The notes beneath the pieces were generated by a model. That model saw only the letters and a program-made list of their open reading frames with translations, did no database searches and was not told the DNA's origin. 64,000 bases of DNA from Mycobacteriales bacterium (GTDB lineage Bacteria; Actinomycetota; Actinomycetes; BP-191), in contig DASTMB010000041.1 in the NCBI GenBank assembly GCA_035714365.1, positions 1 to 64,000 on the forward strand, in the 5' to 3' direction. A program made the position numbers and the translations under genes. Below are positions 52,722 through 62,044 of this stretch, piece after piece. The first letter of the stretch is position 1. Every line of letters starts with the position of its first letter.

Positions 52722-53624
52722 CTACTCGGCGACGTCGCGCTTGGTCTCGCCGGTCTCCGGGAGGACGGCGTGGCCGCCGAACTGGTTGCGCAGCGTCGCG
52801 ATGACCTTCATCGCGATCGACTCGTCCTGCCGCGACGCGAACCGCGCGAACAACGCCGCCGAGATGACGTGCAGCGGCACCGCCGCGCGGACCGCCTCGT
52901 CGACGGTCCAGCGGCCCTCGCCGGAGTCCTCGGCGTAGCCGCGCACCTTGGTCAGCCCGGGATCGGTCTCCAGTGCGCGGACCATCAGGTCGAGCAGCCA
53001 CGACCGGACGACCGAGCCGTACCGCCACGCGGCGACCGTGGCCGGCACGTCGATGCGCAGGTCGGCGGCCTCCATCAGCTCGTACCCCTCGGCGTAGGCC
53101 TGCATCAGGCCGTACTCGATGCCGTTGTGGACCATCTTCGTGAAGTGCCCTGCGCCGGGCTCGCCGGCGTGGACGAACCCGCCCTCCGGCGCCAGCGCGT
53201 CGAAGAACGGCCGCGCCGCGGCGACCGCCTCGTCGGTGCCGCCGACCATGAGGCAGAACCCCTCGGTCAGCCCCCACACGCCGCCGGAGACGCCGGCGTC
53301 GACGTAGCCGATGCCCCGCTCGGCGAACACCCGGCCGCGGGCGATCGAGTCGCGGAAGTTGGAGTTGCCGCCCTCGACCACGACGTCGCCCTCGGCGAGC
53401 AGGCTGAGCAGCTCGTCCAGCGTCGACTGCGTCGGCGCGCCGGCCGGCAGCATCACCCAGACCACGCGCGGCGCCGGCAGCGCCTCGACCAGCGCGGCGA
53501 GCGAGTCGACGTCACGGTGCTCGGGCGCCCGGTCGTAGCCGACGACGTCGAGCCCGTGCTCGCGGATCCGCTGCGTCATGCCCCAGCCCATGCGGCCGAG
53601 GCCGACCATCCCCAGCGCCGGCAT
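52722..53624 (-). CDS. gnd: 6-phosphogluconate dehydrogenase, short (GndA-type) form
   Basis: 300 residues from the ATG at 53624, which overlaps the dnaN stop (ATGA). N-terminal Rossmann domain LGMVGLGRMGWGMTQRIREH, substrate-binding VVEGGNSNFRDSIARGR and catalytic GEPGAGHFTKMVHNGIEYGL (Lys, Asn) then EGYELMEAADL. It decarboxylates 6-phosphogluconate to ribulose 5-phosphate. The 300-residue length marks the short tetrameric form. The gene is habitually inserted between dnaN and recF in actinobacteria. Confidence 0.94.
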   Translation of the reverse strand: MPALGMVGLGRMGWGMTQRIREHGLDVVGYDRAPEHRDVDSLAALVEALPAPRVVWVMLPAGAPTQSTLDELLSLLAEGDVVVEGGNSNFRDSIARGRVFAERGIGYVDAGVSGGVWGLTEGFCLMVGGTDEAVAAARPFFDALAPEGGFVHAGEPGAGHFTKMVHNGIEYGLMQAYAEGYELMEAADLRIDVPATVAAWRYGSVVRSWLLDLMVRALETDPGLTKVRGYAEDSGEGRWTVDEAVRAAVPLHVISAALFARFASRQDESIAMKVIATLRNQFGGHAVLPETGETKRDVAE

Positions 53625-54739
53625 CAGCCGGAGAGCCGGACCGGCATCAGGAGGTACCGGTAGTCCTCCGCGTCCTTGCCGGTGATGACCGCCGGCTTGA
53701 CCGGGCCGTTGAACGACAGCTCGGCGAGGTCGGAGCCGATCGCGCCGAGGCCGTCGAGCAGGTACGTCGGGTTGAACGCGATCGTCATCGCCTCGCCCTC
53801 GTACGCCGCCTCGATCGACTCCGACGCCTGCGCCTCGTCGCCGGTGCCCGCGTCGAGCACGAGCTCGTCGGCGCCGAGCGTGAGGCGGATCGGCGTGTTG
53901 CGCTGCGCGACGAGCGAGACGCGCTTGACCGCGTCGACCAGCGCGCTGGTGGTGACCCGCGCGACCGAGCCGAAGTCGTTGGGGATGAGCGAGCGGTACT
54001 TCGGGAACTCGCCCTCGAGCAGCCGGGTCGTGGTGCGGCGGGTACCGCCGGAGAAGCCGGCCATGCCCTCGCCCTGGCTGCCGTTGCCGAGCGCGACCGC
54101 CACCTCGGCGCCGGTGGTGGCCAGCGTCTTGGCGGCGTCGTTGATGGTGCGGGCCGGGATGAGCGCGGTCACCGCCTCGGCGCCGGGCTCCGGCCGCCAC
54201 TTCAGCTCGCGCACCGCCAGCCGGTAGCGGTCGGTGGCGGCGAGGGTGAGCGAGTCGCCGTCGATCTCGACGCGGATGCCGGTGAGCACCGGCAGCGTGT
54301 CGTCGCGCCCGGCGGCCACGAACACCTGGCCCACCGCGGCCGCGAACGCGTCGCTGGCGATGGTGCCCGCCGCCGGCGGCATGTCCGGCAGCGACGGGTA
54401 GTCCTCGACCGGCATCGTCGGCAGCGTGAACCGCGCGGTGCCGCAGGTCAGCACCGCCCGCGCGCCGTCGGTCTGGAGGCTCACCGGGGCGACCGGCAGC
54501 GACTTGGTGATCTCCGACAGCAGGCGGCCGAGCACCACGACGGTGCCGGCCTCCTCCGCCTGGACCTCCAGCGTCGCCTGCGCGGACACCTCGTAGTCGA
54601 AGCCGGAGAGCGTCAGCTCGTGGCCGCGCACCTCCAGCCGCAGGCCGGACAGGACCGGGACCGCCGGGCGGGCCGGCAGGGACCGCGCGGTCCAGGCCAC
54701 CGCCTCCGCGAAGTCGTCGCGCTCGACTCGGAACCTCAC
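53624..54739 (-). CDS. dnaN: DNA polymerase III beta sliding clamp
   Basis: 371 residues, GTG start. Three clamp domains: FRVERDDFAEAVAWTARSLP at the N-terminus, RFTLPTMPVEDYPSLPDMPP at the first junction, TDRYRLAVRELKW in the second domain, and the C-terminal hydrophobic-pocket strand EDYRYLLMPVRLSG. It tethers polymerases, ligase and repair proteins. It is separated from dnaA by a 256-base gap; a TATTAG at 54773-54778 on the minus strand may be its -10 box. Confidence 0.97.
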   Translation of the reverse strand: MRFRVERDDFAEAVAWTARSLPARPAVPVLSGLRLEVRGHELTLSGFDYEVSAQATLEVQAEEAGTVVVLGRLLSEITKSLPVAPVSLQTDGARAVLTCGTARFTLPTMPVEDYPSLPDMPPAAGTIASDAFAAAVGQVFVAAGRDDTLPVLTGIRVEIDGDSLTLAATDRYRLAVRELKWRPEPGAEAVTALIPARTINDAAKTLATTGAEVAVALGNGSQGEGMAGFSGGTRRTTTRLLEGEFPKYRSLIPNDFGSVARVTTSALVDAVKRVSLVAQRNTPIRLTLGADELVLDAGTGDEAQASESIEAAYEGEAMTIAFNPTYLLDGLGAIGSDLAELSFNGPVKPAVITGKDAEDYRYLLMPVRLSG

Positions 54740-54995
54740 TGCGTACCGCCCTCTCGGTCCTGTGGGGTGTGCCTAATAGTTCTTGTGTAGTTCAGAGGAG
54801 AGACATTGTCGTCTCCGTAGGGAGCCACCATCTGGGGACGAACGACGTTTCCGCAGGTCAGCCGGGTCGAGTCGTTCCTCCGCGACTGTGGACGGAGGCT
54901 GTGCGCATCCGCAGCCGACCGCGTCGTCCGCAGCCGTCCCCAGCCACGGCGCGTTGTGCCGAGGCCGGTCCACACCGTTGTCCCCAGGGTGTGCG
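54740..54995. other. dnaA-dnaN intergenic region, possible part of oriC
   Basis: 256 bases without a gene. Degenerate DnaA boxes are seen: TTGTCCCCA (54978-54986, one mismatch to TTGTCCACA), CGGTCCACA (54966-54974), and TGTGGACGG (54887-54895, reverse). A short A/T-richer patch with CTAATAGTTCTTGTGTAGTT lies at 54773-54792 close to dnaN. In mycobacteria and streptomycetes oriC lies in this interval, but the box density here is low. Confidence 0.5.
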
Positions 54996-56387
54996 TCACG
55001 TCTGGCGCGCCCGGACCTTGATCCGGTTGGTCAGCTCCGACACCTGGTTGTAGATCGCGCGGCGCTCCGCCATGAGCGAACGGATCTTCCGGTCGGCGTG
55101 CATGACCGTGGTGTGGTCGCGGCCGCCGAACGCCTGGCCGATCTTCGGCAGCGACAGGTCGGTGAGCTCGCGGCAGAGGTACATGGCGATCTGCCGGGCG
55201 GTGACGAGGACCCGGCTGCGGGAGGAGCCGCAGAGGTCCTCCATGGACAGCCCGAAGTACGCCGCCGTCGCCGCCATGATCGTCGCCGCGGTGATCTCCG
55301 GGCCGCCGTGGTCGGGGATGAGGTCCTTGAGCACCACCTCGGCGAGCGAGAGGTCGACGAGCTGGCGGTTCAGGCTGGCGAACGCCGTCACCCGGATCAG
55401 CGCGCCCTCGAGCTCGCGGATGTTGCTCTGGATCTTGCTGGCGATGTACTCCAGCACCTCCGGCGGGGCGTTGAGCCGCTCGGCGGCCGCCTTCTTGCGG
55501 AGGATCGCGATGCGGGTCTCCAGCTCGGGCGGCTGGACGTCGGTGATCAGGCCCCACTCGAACCGGTTGCGCAGCCGGTCCTCCAGCGTGGAGAGCTGCT
55601 TCGGCGGGCGGTCGGAGCTGATGACGATCTGCTTGTTCGCGTTGTGCAGCGTGTTGAACGTGTGGAAGAACTCCTCCTGCGTCCGCTCCTTGTTCTCCAG
55701 GAACTGGATGTCGTCGACCAGGAGGACGTCGACGTCGCGGTAGCGCCGCTGGAACGCGCCGGCCTTGTCGTCGCGGATCGAGTTGATGAAGTCGTTGGTG
55801 AACTCCTCGGAGCTCACGTACCGCACCCGGCCCGCCGTCGACAGGCTCAGCGCGTAGTGGCCGATCGCGTGCAGCAGGTGCGTCTTGCCGAGGCCGGACT
55901 CGCCGTAGACGAACAGCGGGTTGTACGCCTTGGCAGGCGCCTCGGCGACCGCGACCGCCGCCGCGTGGGCGAACCGGTTGGACGAGCCGATGACGAACGT
56001 CTCGAACGTGTACTTCGGGTTCAGCCGCGGCGGCTCGCTGGGGGTCTTCGGCGCCGGCGGCGTCTCGCGCACGACCGGCGGCTCGACCGGCTCCGGCTCG
56101 GCCGGCTCCGCTTCCTCCCCGTCCTTGCGCGGCTCGACGGTCACCGCCACCCGGATCGGCCGGCCGAACTGGCCGGACAGCAGCTCGGCGATGAGCGGCC
56201 GGTACCGCGTGTCCAGCAGCTCCTTGGTGAACTCGTTCGGCGCGGCGAGCAGCGCGGTGTCCTCGACCAGTCCGACGGGGCGGGTCTGCTGGATCCAGGC
56301 GCGGTTCTGCGGGCTGAGCCCGCCCTCGCCGAGCGAGTCGACCGAGCGTTCCCACACGGTGGCGAGGTCGAGGGTGTCCTCGGGCAC
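54996..56387 (-). CDS. dnaA: Chromosomal replication initiator DnaA
   Basis: 463 residues from GTG at 56387 (AGG nearby); GTG at 56402 is an alternative. Domain I (1-90), a short acidic/Pro linker (about 95-135), AAA+ domain ([20 protein letters not shown] Walker [21 protein letters not shown] Walker B) and domain IV with the DnaA signature [19 protein letters not shown]. It binds DnaA boxes and unwinds oriC. The long 5' region upstream contains the DnaA boxes that may autoregulate it. Confidence 0.97.
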   Translation of the reverse strand: MPEDTLDLATVWERSVDSLGEGGLSPQNRAWIQQTRPVGLVEDTALLAAPNEFTKELLDTRYRPLIAELLSGQFGRPIRVAVTVEPRKDGEEAEPAEPEPVEPPVVRETPPAPKTPSEPPRLNPKYTFETFVIGSSNRFAHAAAVAVAEAPAKAYNPLFVYGESGLGKTHLLHAIGHYALSLSTAGRVRYVSSEEFTNDFINSIRDDKAGAFQRRYRDVDVLLVDDIQFLENKERTQEEFFHTFNTLHNANKQIVISSDRPPKQLSTLEDRLRNRFEWGLITDVQPPELETRIAILRKKAAAERLNAPPEVLEYIASKIQSNIRELEGALIRVTAFASLNRQLVDLSLAEVVLKDLIPDHGGPEITAATIMAATAAYFGLSMEDLCGSSRSRVLVTARQIAMYLCRELTDLSLPKIGQAFGGRDHTTVMHADRKIRSLMAERRAIYNQVSELTNRIKVRARQT

Positions 56388-56677
56388 GGTTCCTGCCTTC
56401 ACTTCCCCCGGGGGAGCCTGCGACGGGCTTGTCGCGGGCGGGTCAGGGCCACTGGTCCCTCCGTCGTCCACACCGTCGTCCACATCCTGTGCACGAACGG
56501 GTGCGGCGGCGGCGGCACGTTCCCGGGCGGACCGGGACGAACCGGGACGTCGCGCTGGGTGCGCCCGGGACTGCTCGTTGTCACGACCAGGTCTCGGAAC
56601 CGGGGCCGCCGAACGGACCCGGCGCGGGCACCGCGTCCGGGGACCGGACGAGCGGCGGGGGAAGCCGGCGCCGGGGG

Positions 56678-56707
56678 AACATAACAGCGGCCGAAGCCTG
56701 TGGACAA
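56678..56707 (-). promoter_or_regulatory. Candidate dnaA promoter overlapping a DnaA box
   Basis: TTGTCC (56702-56707) as -35, 18-base spacer, TATGTT (56678-56683) as -10 on the minus strand. The -35 hexamer is the first part of the perfect DnaA box, so bound DnaA would block it. The implied leader is about 280 bases. Confidence 0.5.
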
Positions 56708-56720
56708 GGGGTTCTCCACA
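56699..56720. promoter_or_regulatory. Convergent DnaA-box pair
   Basis: TGTGGACAA (56699-56707; perfect TTGTCCACA in reverse) and TTCTCCACA (56712-56720; one mismatch) separated by four bases. The flanking CC and GG extend the dyad to CCTGTGGA and TCCACAGG. Confidence 0.7.
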
Positions 56721-56795
56721 GGTCGCGCGGTGCGTCTCCGCTGGCGTAGGGTGACGTCGATCTCCCTGCCGTACGGCGTGTCGCGAGGGCTGTGT

Positions 56796-56824
56796 TTGAC
56801 CCTCCCGGGCAGCGTCCGTATCGT
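56796..56824 (+). promoter_or_regulatory. rpmH promoter
   Basis: TTGACC (56796-56801), 17-base spacer, TATCGT (56819-56824): a good sigma-70-type promoter 65 bases before the rpmH start, in the position usual for actinobacterial rpmH. Confidence 0.75.
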
Positions 56825-56888
56825 AGGGAGGTCTGTGCGCGCGCCGACTCCGGCTGCGCCACCCCCTGAACCGTCGTGGAGCCCTCCC

Positions 56889-57026
56889 GTGAGCAAGCGC
56901 ACGTTCCAGCCGAACAACCGCCGCCGCGCCAAGACGCACGGCTTCCGGCTGCGCATGCGCACCCGGGCCGGCCGCGCCATCCTCGCCGCCCGGCGCGCCA
57001 AGGGCCGCCGCGAGCTGTCGGCCTGA
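56889..57026 (+). CDS. rpmH: 50S ribosomal protein L34
   Basis: 45 residues from the GTG at 56889. The whole sequence is the L34 signature: [40 protein letters not shown]. It lies in the large subunit near the exit side. First gene of the rpmH-rnpA-yidD-yidC-jag-rsmG-parAB run. Confidence 0.97.
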   Translation: MSKRTFQPNNRRRAKTHGFRLRMRTRAGRAILAARRAKGRRELSA

Positions 57027-57034
57027 CCCGGCGC

Positions 57035-57373
57035 GTGCTACCCGCCGCCGCCCGGCTGCGGCGCCGCGAGGAGTTCACCGACGTCGTCCGCCGCGGCCGC
57101 CGTGCCTCCCGCGGGCCGCTGACCTGCCACCTCGCCCCCGGCGACGCCACGCCCTGCCCGCAGGTGGGGTTCGTCATCGGCAAGGTCGTCGGCCCCGCCG
57201 TCGTCCGCAACCGGCTCCGCCGCCGGCTCCGCCACCTGCTCCGCGCCCGCCTCGCCACGCTGCCCCCCGGCACCCGGCTGGTGGTGCGCGCCCGGCCCGG
57301 TGCCGGCGAGCTGGACAGCGCCGCGCTCGGCTCGCTGCTCGACGCCGCCCTCGCCAAGCTGGCGGCCGCGTGA
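57035..57373 (+). CDS. rnpA: Ribonuclease P protein component
   Basis: 112 residues from the GTG at 57035. [20 protein letters not shown] at the start and the RNR motif region [20 protein letters not shown] are typical. It binds the RNase P RNA and assists tRNA 5'-end maturation. Its stop overlaps the yidD start (GTGA). Confidence 0.93.
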   Translation: MLPAAARLRRREEFTDVVRRGRRASRGPLTCHLAPGDATPCPQVGFVIGKVVGPAVVRNRLRRRLRHLLRARLATLPPGTRLVVRARPGAGELDSAALGSLLDAALAKLAAA

Positions 57374-57618
57374 CCGCGCTGCTGCTGCTCCTGGTCCGCG
57401 GCTACCGGCGGTTCGTCAGCCCGCTGCTGCGGCCGCGCTGCCGGTTCCACCCCTCGTGCAGCGCGTACGCCGAGGAGGCGCTGCGCACCCACGGCGCGTA
57501 CGGCGCCTGGCTCGCCGTCCGCCGCCTCGGCCGCTGCCACCCGTTCCACCCCGGCGGGTACGACCCCGTTCCGGACGTCCCCGCGGGCGCCCCCCGCCGA
57601 GCAGGAGCCGCCCCGTGA
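57370..57618 (+). CDS. yidD: YidD membrane protein insertion efficiency factor
   Basis: 82 residues. [40 protein letters not shown] and [16 protein letters not shown] carry the conserved Cys, His and P-S-C-S-x-Y motif of YidD, a small membrane-associated protein that assists YidC-dependent insertion. It overlaps both neighbours by four bases. Confidence 0.95.
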   Translation: MTALLLLLVRGYRRFVSPLLRPRCRFHPSCSAYAEEALRTHGAYGAWLAVRRLGRCHPFHPGGYDPVPDVPAGAPRRAGAAP

Positions 57619-58667
57619 GTGCCGCCTTCCACGCGTTGTTCGGGCTGATCGCGCAGGCGATCGTCAAGCTGCACGACTACGTCACCGGCCCGGTGTTCGG
57701 CAAGGACAGCGGCCTGTCCTGGGCGCTGGCGATCGTGCTGCTCACCGTGCTCGTGCGCGGGTTGATGTACCCGCTGTTCGTCAAGCAGATCAAGACGCAG
57801 CGGACCATGGCGGCGTTGCAGCCGAAGATGGCCGAGCTCAAGGCGAAGCACAAGAGCGACAAGGAGACGCTCAACGCCGAGATGATGAAGCTCTACAAGG
57901 AGCACAACGCCAACCCGTTCGCGGGCTGCCTGCCGATGCTCCTCCAGATGCCGATCTTCATCGCGTTGTTCCAGGTGCTCAAGCAGCTCGAGCCGCAGCT
58001 CAAGGACGAGGTGTACGCGTTCCCCGAGAAGTTCGGCCTCACCGTCGAGACGGCCCGCAGCCTCGGCCGCGCCAAGATCTTCGGCGCGCCGATCGGCGCC
58101 GGCTTCAGCTCCCCGGCCAAGCTGCTCGCGTTCCTCGACGCCACCGCCACGCCGGTCAAGGTCGTCGCGATCGTGCTCATCGTCGCTATGAGCGTCACGA
58201 CCTTCCTCACCAGCAAGCAGATGATGGGCAACAACTCCGCGGCCACCGCCGACCCGGCCCAGCAGACGCAGCAGAAGATCCTGCTCTACGTCATGCCGGC
58301 GTTCCTGGCGCTGTTCGGCTTCAAGGTCGCGATCGGCGTGCTCATCTACTGGACCACCACGAACGTGTTCAGCCTGGTGCAGCAGGCCGTCGTCATGCGC
58401 CACCTCGGCCCGGTCGGCGCGCCGCCCAAGGGCGGCGCCGCCCCGGCCAAGTCGCGCCCGCTCGCCGACGGCGGCGGCAAGGCCGCCGGCAAGCGCGCCG
58501 CGACCACCAAGCCCGCCGCCGCCGGGGCCACGACCGGCTCCGGCACCCCCGCCGCCACCCCCGCCGAGGGCGCGCCCGCCGCGCGACCCGGCGGCGCCGC
58601 GGCCCGCCGACCGAACAACCGCAACACCAAGCGAGGAAAGGGGCAGCGCCGTGGTGGACGACGCTGA
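57615..58667 (+). CDS. yidC: YidC/OxaI membrane protein insertase
   Basis: 350 residues, GTG start. Membrane segments flank the OxaI core: [20 protein letters not shown] with the conserved Arg of the hydrophilic groove, [20 protein letters not shown], and [10 protein letters not shown]-like and [14 protein letters not shown] helices near the C-terminus. The last 75 residues are an Ala/Pro/Lys/Arg-rich tail, likely ribosome-binding. It inserts membrane proteins with or without SecYEG. Confidence 0.96.
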   Translation: MSAAFHALFGLIAQAIVKLHDYVTGPVFGKDSGLSWALAIVLLTVLVRGLMYPLFVKQIKTQRTMAALQPKMAELKAKHKSDKETLNAEMMKLYKEHNANPFAGCLPMLLQMPIFIALFQVLKQLEPQLKDEVYAFPEKFGLTVETARSLGRAKIFGAPIGAGFSSPAKLLAFLDATATPVKVVAIVLIVAMSVTTFLTSKQMMGNNSAATADPAQQTQQKILLYVMPAFLALFGFKVAIGVLIYWTTTNVFSLVQQAVVMRHLGPVGAPPKGGAAPAKSRPLADGGGKAAGKRAATTKPAAAGATTGSGTPAATPAEGAPAARPGGAAARRPNNRNTKRGKGQRRGGRR

Positions 58668-59211
58668 GGCGACGATCGAGGCACCCGAGGGCGCCGAGAC
58701 CGTCGCGGAGAGTGCCGGCGCGGCCGGCGGCACCGCCGGGGGCGACGACGCGCTGAGCGCGCTGGAGCACGAGGGCGAGGTCGCCGCCGACTACCTCGAG
58801 GCGCTGCTCGACATCCTCGACATGGACGGCGACCTGGAGCTCGACATCGAGGGCGAGCGCGCCTCCGTCGCGATCGTCGGCGACGGGCTGGACGACCTGG
58901 TCGGGCAGCGCGGCGTCACGCTGGAGGCGTTGCAGGAGCTGACCCGGCTCGCCGTCCTCCAGGAGACCGGGCAGCGGTCCCGGCTCATGCTCGACATCGG
59001 CGGGTACCGCGCCCGGCGCCGCACCGAGCTGGTCGCGCTCGCCAAGGCCGCCGGCGAGCGGGTCGCCGGCAACGGCCAGGACGAGCGCCTCGCGCCCATG
59101 ACGCCGTTCGAGCGGAAGGTCGTGCACGACACGATCGCCGGCATCGACGGCGTGATCAGCGAGTCCGAGGGCGAGGAGCCCCAGCGCCGGGTGGTCGTCC
59201 GCCCTGCCTGA
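58651..59211 (+). CDS. jag: Jag/KhpB RNA-binding protein
   Basis: 186 residues, GTG start 17 bases inside the yidC end. Acidic N-terminus (1-45), KH domain (about 48-125: YLEALLDILDMDGDLELDIE, GLDDLVGQRGVTLEALQELT) and R3H domain (about 130-182: ERVAGNGQDERLAPMTPFER, KVVHDTIAGIDGV). Binds RNA and is linked to cell-length and envelope control in other Gram-positives. Confidence 0.93.
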   Translation: MVDDAEATIEAPEGAETVAESAGAAGGTAGGDDALSALEHEGEVAADYLEALLDILDMDGDLELDIEGERASVAIVGDGLDDLVGQRGVTLEALQELTRLAVLQETGQRSRLMLDIGGYRARRRTELVALAKAAGERVAGNGQDERLAPMTPFERKVVHDTIAGIDGVISESEGEEPQRRVVVRPA

Positions 59212-59215
59212 GCCC

Positions 59216-59872
59216 GTGCCCGACCTCCCGACGGCCCCGCCGGTCCCCGACCGCGCGGGGTCGTCGGCGTTCGGCGACCTGCTCCCCCTCGCCGTGCGGT
59301 ACGCCGCCTGGCTGGCCGGCGCCGGCGTCGAACGCGGCCTGCTCGGCCCGCGCGAGACGCCCCGGCTGTGGGACCGGCACCTGCTCAACTCGGCCGCCGT
59401 GGCGGCGTTGCTCTCCCCCGGCGAGACCGCGATCGACGTCGGCAGCGGCGCCGGGCTGCCCGGCATCCCGCTCGCGCTGGCCCGGCCGGACTGCGCGTTC
59501 GTGCTGCTGGAGCCGCTGGCCCGGCGGGCGGCGTTCCTCGACGAGGTGGTCGCCGACCTGGGGCTCGGCCCCCGGGTGCGGGTGCTGCGGGCGCGGGCGG
59601 AGGAGGCGGCGCGGCTGCCCGATCGGTACGACGTGGCCGTCGCCCGGGCGGTCGCGCCGCTGGACCGGCTCGCCGGGTGGTGCCTGCCGCTGCTGCGGCC
59701 GGGCGGGCGGCTGCTCGCGCTCAAGGGGGAACGTGCCGAGGCCGAGGTCGCTGGTGCCCCCGGCCTGCGCGCGCGGGTCGAGCGGGTGGGCCACGCGCTG
59801 GTGGACCCACCGGCTACTGTCGTCGTTGTCGAACGCCCCCGCCCCGGGGGGCGCCGGAAGGAGTCGCGGTGA
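59216..59872 (+). CDS. rsmG: 16S rRNA (guanine(527)-N7)-methyltransferase
   Basis: 218 residues, GTG start. The SAM-binding site IDVGSGAGLPGIPLALARPD, ERGLLGPRETPRLWDRHLLN at the N-terminus and VAVARAVAPLDRLAGWCLPL are the RsmG pattern. It methylates G527 of 16S rRNA; loss confers low-level streptomycin resistance in several bacteria. Its stop overlaps the parA start. Confidence 0.94.
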   Translation: MPDLPTAPPVPDRAGSSAFGDLLPLAVRYAAWLAGAGVERGLLGPRETPRLWDRHLLNSAAVAALLSPGETAIDVGSGAGLPGIPLALARPDCAFVLLEPLARRAAFLDEVVADLGLGPRVRVLRARAEEAARLPDRYDVAVARAVAPLDRLAGWCLPLLRPGGRLLALKGERAEAEVAGAPGLRARVERVGHALVDPPATVVVVERPRPGGRRKESR

Positions 59873-61113
59873 CCGCCGTCACGCCGGGCCTGGGCTGGCC
59901 GGTCGCGGAGCGGGACGACGGGGTCGCGGACGTCGCGGCCGCCCCCTCGGACCTGGGCTGGCCGGTGGCCGGCGCCACCCGACCGGAGCCCCCGGCTGCG
60001 GCGGCACCCGCCCCGGCTGAGGCGCCCACCGTGACCGAGCCGCCCGCCGCCGACCCGGTGCCCGTGGACCCGGCCGAGGAGGCGACCGTTGCGGACGCCG
60101 AGGAGACCCCCAGGGACCGGGAGCACCGCGAGTCGCTGGTCCGGGAGGCCATGGCGCGGCTGGCGGCGGCCACCGATGTTTCACGTGAAACGACCGCCGT
60201 GCAGACGGACGTCGTTGTTTCACGTGAAACGCCGAAGGTGGACCTGAGCGCGTGGGAGCAGGACGACACGCCAATCGCGCGCGCGGCGGCTCGTGCGGTC
60301 CGGGCGGCGCGTGAGCCGTTCCCGAAGCCCGCCCAGCCTCGCCTCCTCACGGTCGCGAACCAGAAGGGCGGCGTCGGCAAGACCACCTCCACGGTCAACC
60401 TCGCGGCCGCGCTCGCCCAGCGGGGGCTGACCGTGCTCGTGCTCGACCTCGACCCGCAGGGCAACGCCTCCACGGCGCTCGGGATCGACCACGCCGAGGG
60501 CAGCGCGTCGATCTACGACGTGCTGGTCGGCAACCGGCCGCTCGGCGAGGTGGTGCAGGACACCGCGCTCCCCGGCCTCGCCTGCGCGCCCGCGACCGTC
60601 GACCTGGCCGGCGCGGAGATCGAGCTGGTGTCGGTCGTGGCCCGCGAGTCGCGCCTCAAGCGGGCGCTGGAGCGGTACGACCGGGCGTTCGACTACGTGT
60701 TCATCGACTGCCCGCCGTCGCTCGGCCTCCTCACGGTCAACGCGCTGGTGGCGGCGAAGGAGATCCTCATCCCGATCCAGTGCGAGTTCTACGCGCTGGA
60801 GGGGTTGAGCCAGCTCCTGCGCAACGTCGACCTCGTCCGTAGCCACCTCAACGAGCCGCTGACCGTGTCCACAATCCTGCTCACGATGTACGACTCGCGG
60901 ACCAAGCTGGCCGAGCAGGTGGCCGACGAGGTGCGGGCGCACTTCGGCGACCTGGTGCTGGAGACGGCGATCCCGCGCAGCGTGCGCATCTCGGAGGCGC
61001 CCGGGTACGGGCAGACGGTGCTGACGTACGATCCGAGCTCGCGGGGCGCGCAGGCCTACGTGTCCGCCGCGCGCGAGCTGGCCGAACGGGGCGCACGGAT
61101 GGAGGCAGGGTGA
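59869..61113 (+). CDS. parA: ParA chromosome-partitioning ATPase with long N-terminal extension
   Basis: 414 residues from the GTG at 59869 with GGAAGGAG upstream. Residues 1-155 are a disordered Pro/Ala/Glu-rich extension with two LGWPVA motifs (about residues 7-12 and 26-31) and the peptides encoded by the two parS sites. The ATPase (156-410) has the deviant Walker [54 protein letters not shown] and [20 protein letters not shown]. It forms nucleoid-bound gradients that move ParB-parS origin complexes. GTGA overlaps link it to rsmG and parB. Confidence 0.95.
   Translation: MTAVTPGLGWPVAERDDGVADVAAAPSDLGWPVAGATRPEPPAAAAPAPAEAPTVTEPPAADPVPVDPAEEATVADAEETPRDREHRESLVREAMARLAAATDVSRETTAVQTDVVVSRETPKVDLSAWEQDDTPIARAAARAVRAAREPFPKPAQPRLLTVANQKGGVGKTTSTVNLAAALAQRGLTVLVLDLDPQGNASTALGIDHAEGSASIYDVLVGNRPLGEVVQDTALPGLACAPATVDLAGAEIELVSVVARESRLKRALERYDRAFDYVFIDCPPSLGLLTVNALVAAKEILIPIQCEFYALEGLSQLLRNVDLVRSHLNEPLTVSTILLTMYDSRTKLAEQVADEVRAHFGDLVLETAIPRSVRISEAPGYGQTVLTYDPSSRGAQAYVSAARELAERGARMEAG
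60177..60192. promoter_or_regulatory. parS site 1 (inside parA)
   Basis: TGTTTCACGTGAAACG contains the 14-bp perfect palindrome GTTTCACGTGAAAC (60178-60191), the universal ParB-binding parS core. Confidence 0.95.
60216..60231. promoter_or_regulatory. parS site 2 (inside parA)
   Basis: A second perfect GTTTCACGTGAAAC (60217-60230), 39 bases from the first and in the same reading phase, so both encode V-S-R-E-T in the ParA extension. Confidence 0.95.
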
Positions 61114-62030
61114 ACCAGCCACGACGCGGCGGCCTCGGCCGCGGCCTCGGCGCGCTCATCCCGACCGGCGCGGGGGCCGCGTCCGTCGCGGAGGAGCCGG
61201 GCGGCGGCACGGTCAACGGCGCGCGCTTCCGCGAGATCCCGCTCGACCAGATTGCGCCGAACCCGCGCCAGCCGCGCGAGCACTTCGACGAGGAGGCGCT
61301 CGCGGAGCTGGTGACCTCGATCAAGGAGGTCGGCCTGCTCCAGCCGGTCGTCGTCCGCGAGGTCGGGGACGACCGGTACGAGCTGATCATGGGCGAGCGC
61401 CGGTTCCGCGCCTCGAAGGAGGCCGGCCTCACGGCGATCCCCGCGATCGTGCGGGAGACGCCGGACGACGCGCTGCTGCGCGACGCGCTGCTGGAGAACC
61501 TCCACCGCCAGCAGCTCAACCCGCTGGAGGAGGCGGCGGCGTACCAGCAGCTCCTCGAGGACTTCGGCGCGACGCACGAGCAGCTCGCCGAGCGCATCGG
61601 GCGTTCGCGCTCGCAGGTCACCAACACCATCCGCCTGCTCAACCTGCCGCCCACGGTGCAGCGTCGCGTCGCCGCCGGCGTGCTGACCGCCGGCCACGCG
61701 CGCGCTCTGCTCGGCCTGGACGACGCGGAGGCGCAGGAGCGGCTGGCCGGCCGGATCGTCGCGGAGGGGATGAGCGTCCGCGCGGTCGAGGAGGCGGTGC
61801 ACCTCGGCGACGTCGGCGCCGCGCCGCAGGCGGCGCCCCGGCGCGCGACGCCGCGCTCGCCCGCCGCGGCGGACCTCCAGTCCCGGCTGTCGGACTACTT
61901 CGACACGCGGGTCAAGGTCGACCTGGGCCGGCGCAAGGGGAAGATCGTGGTCGAGTTCGCGTCGCTGGACGACCTCGAACGCATCGTGGAGATCATGGCG
62001 CCGGACCTCGCGGAGGACCCGGCCCGATAA
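61110..62030 (+). CDS. parB: ParB chromosome-partitioning CTPase/DNA-binding protein
   Basis: 306 residues, GTG start overlapping parA. N-terminal ParA-stimulating [16 protein letters not shown], ParB/Srx domain ([35 protein letters not shown] with the CTP-binding GERRFR), HTH domain ([20 protein letters not shown]) that reads parS, and C-terminal dimerisation domain ([20 protein letters not shown]). It spreads as a clamp from the parS sites in parA and recruits SMC. Confidence 0.96.
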   Translation: MNQPRRGGLGRGLGALIPTGAGAASVAEEPGGGTVNGARFREIPLDQIAPNPRQPREHFDEEALAELVTSIKEVGLLQPVVVREVGDDRYELIMGERRFRASKEAGLTAIPAIVRETPDDALLRDALLENLHRQQLNPLEEAAAYQQLLEDFGATHEQLAERIGRSRSQVTNTIRLLNLPPTVQRRVAAGVLTAGHARALLGLDDAEAQERLAGRIVAEGMSVRAVEEAVHLGDVGAAPQAAPRRATPRSPAAADLQSRLSDYFDTRVKVDLGRRKGKIVVEFASLDDLERIVEIMAPDLAEDPAR

Positions 62031-62044
62031 CCGGCCGCGGGCGG

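Larger units (their letters stand above)
56388..56888. other. dnaA-rpmH intergenic region with DnaA boxes; candidate oriC
   Basis: 501 bases with no convincing gene. Contents: two direct TCGTCCACA boxes (56464-56472 and 56476-56484, one mismatch each, 12 bases apart); TGTGCACGA (56488-56496); a perfect TTGTCCACA on the minus strand (56699-56707) facing TTCTCCACA (56712-56720); the dnaA promoter candidate (56678-56707); the rpmH promoter (56796-56824). The middle (56500-56670) is very GC-rich and shows nothing recognisable. Replication could start here or in the dnaA-dnaN gap. Confidence 0.6.

Noticed and set aside
56429-56749. Open frames in the dnaA-rpmH gap
   Set aside because: They have no ribosome site, encode low-complexity sequence and cross the DnaA boxes and promoters.
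60895-60960. Additional DnaA box GTGTCCACA within parA
   Set aside because: A single one-mismatch match inside coding sequence is expected by chance in GC-rich DNA and has no partner box.
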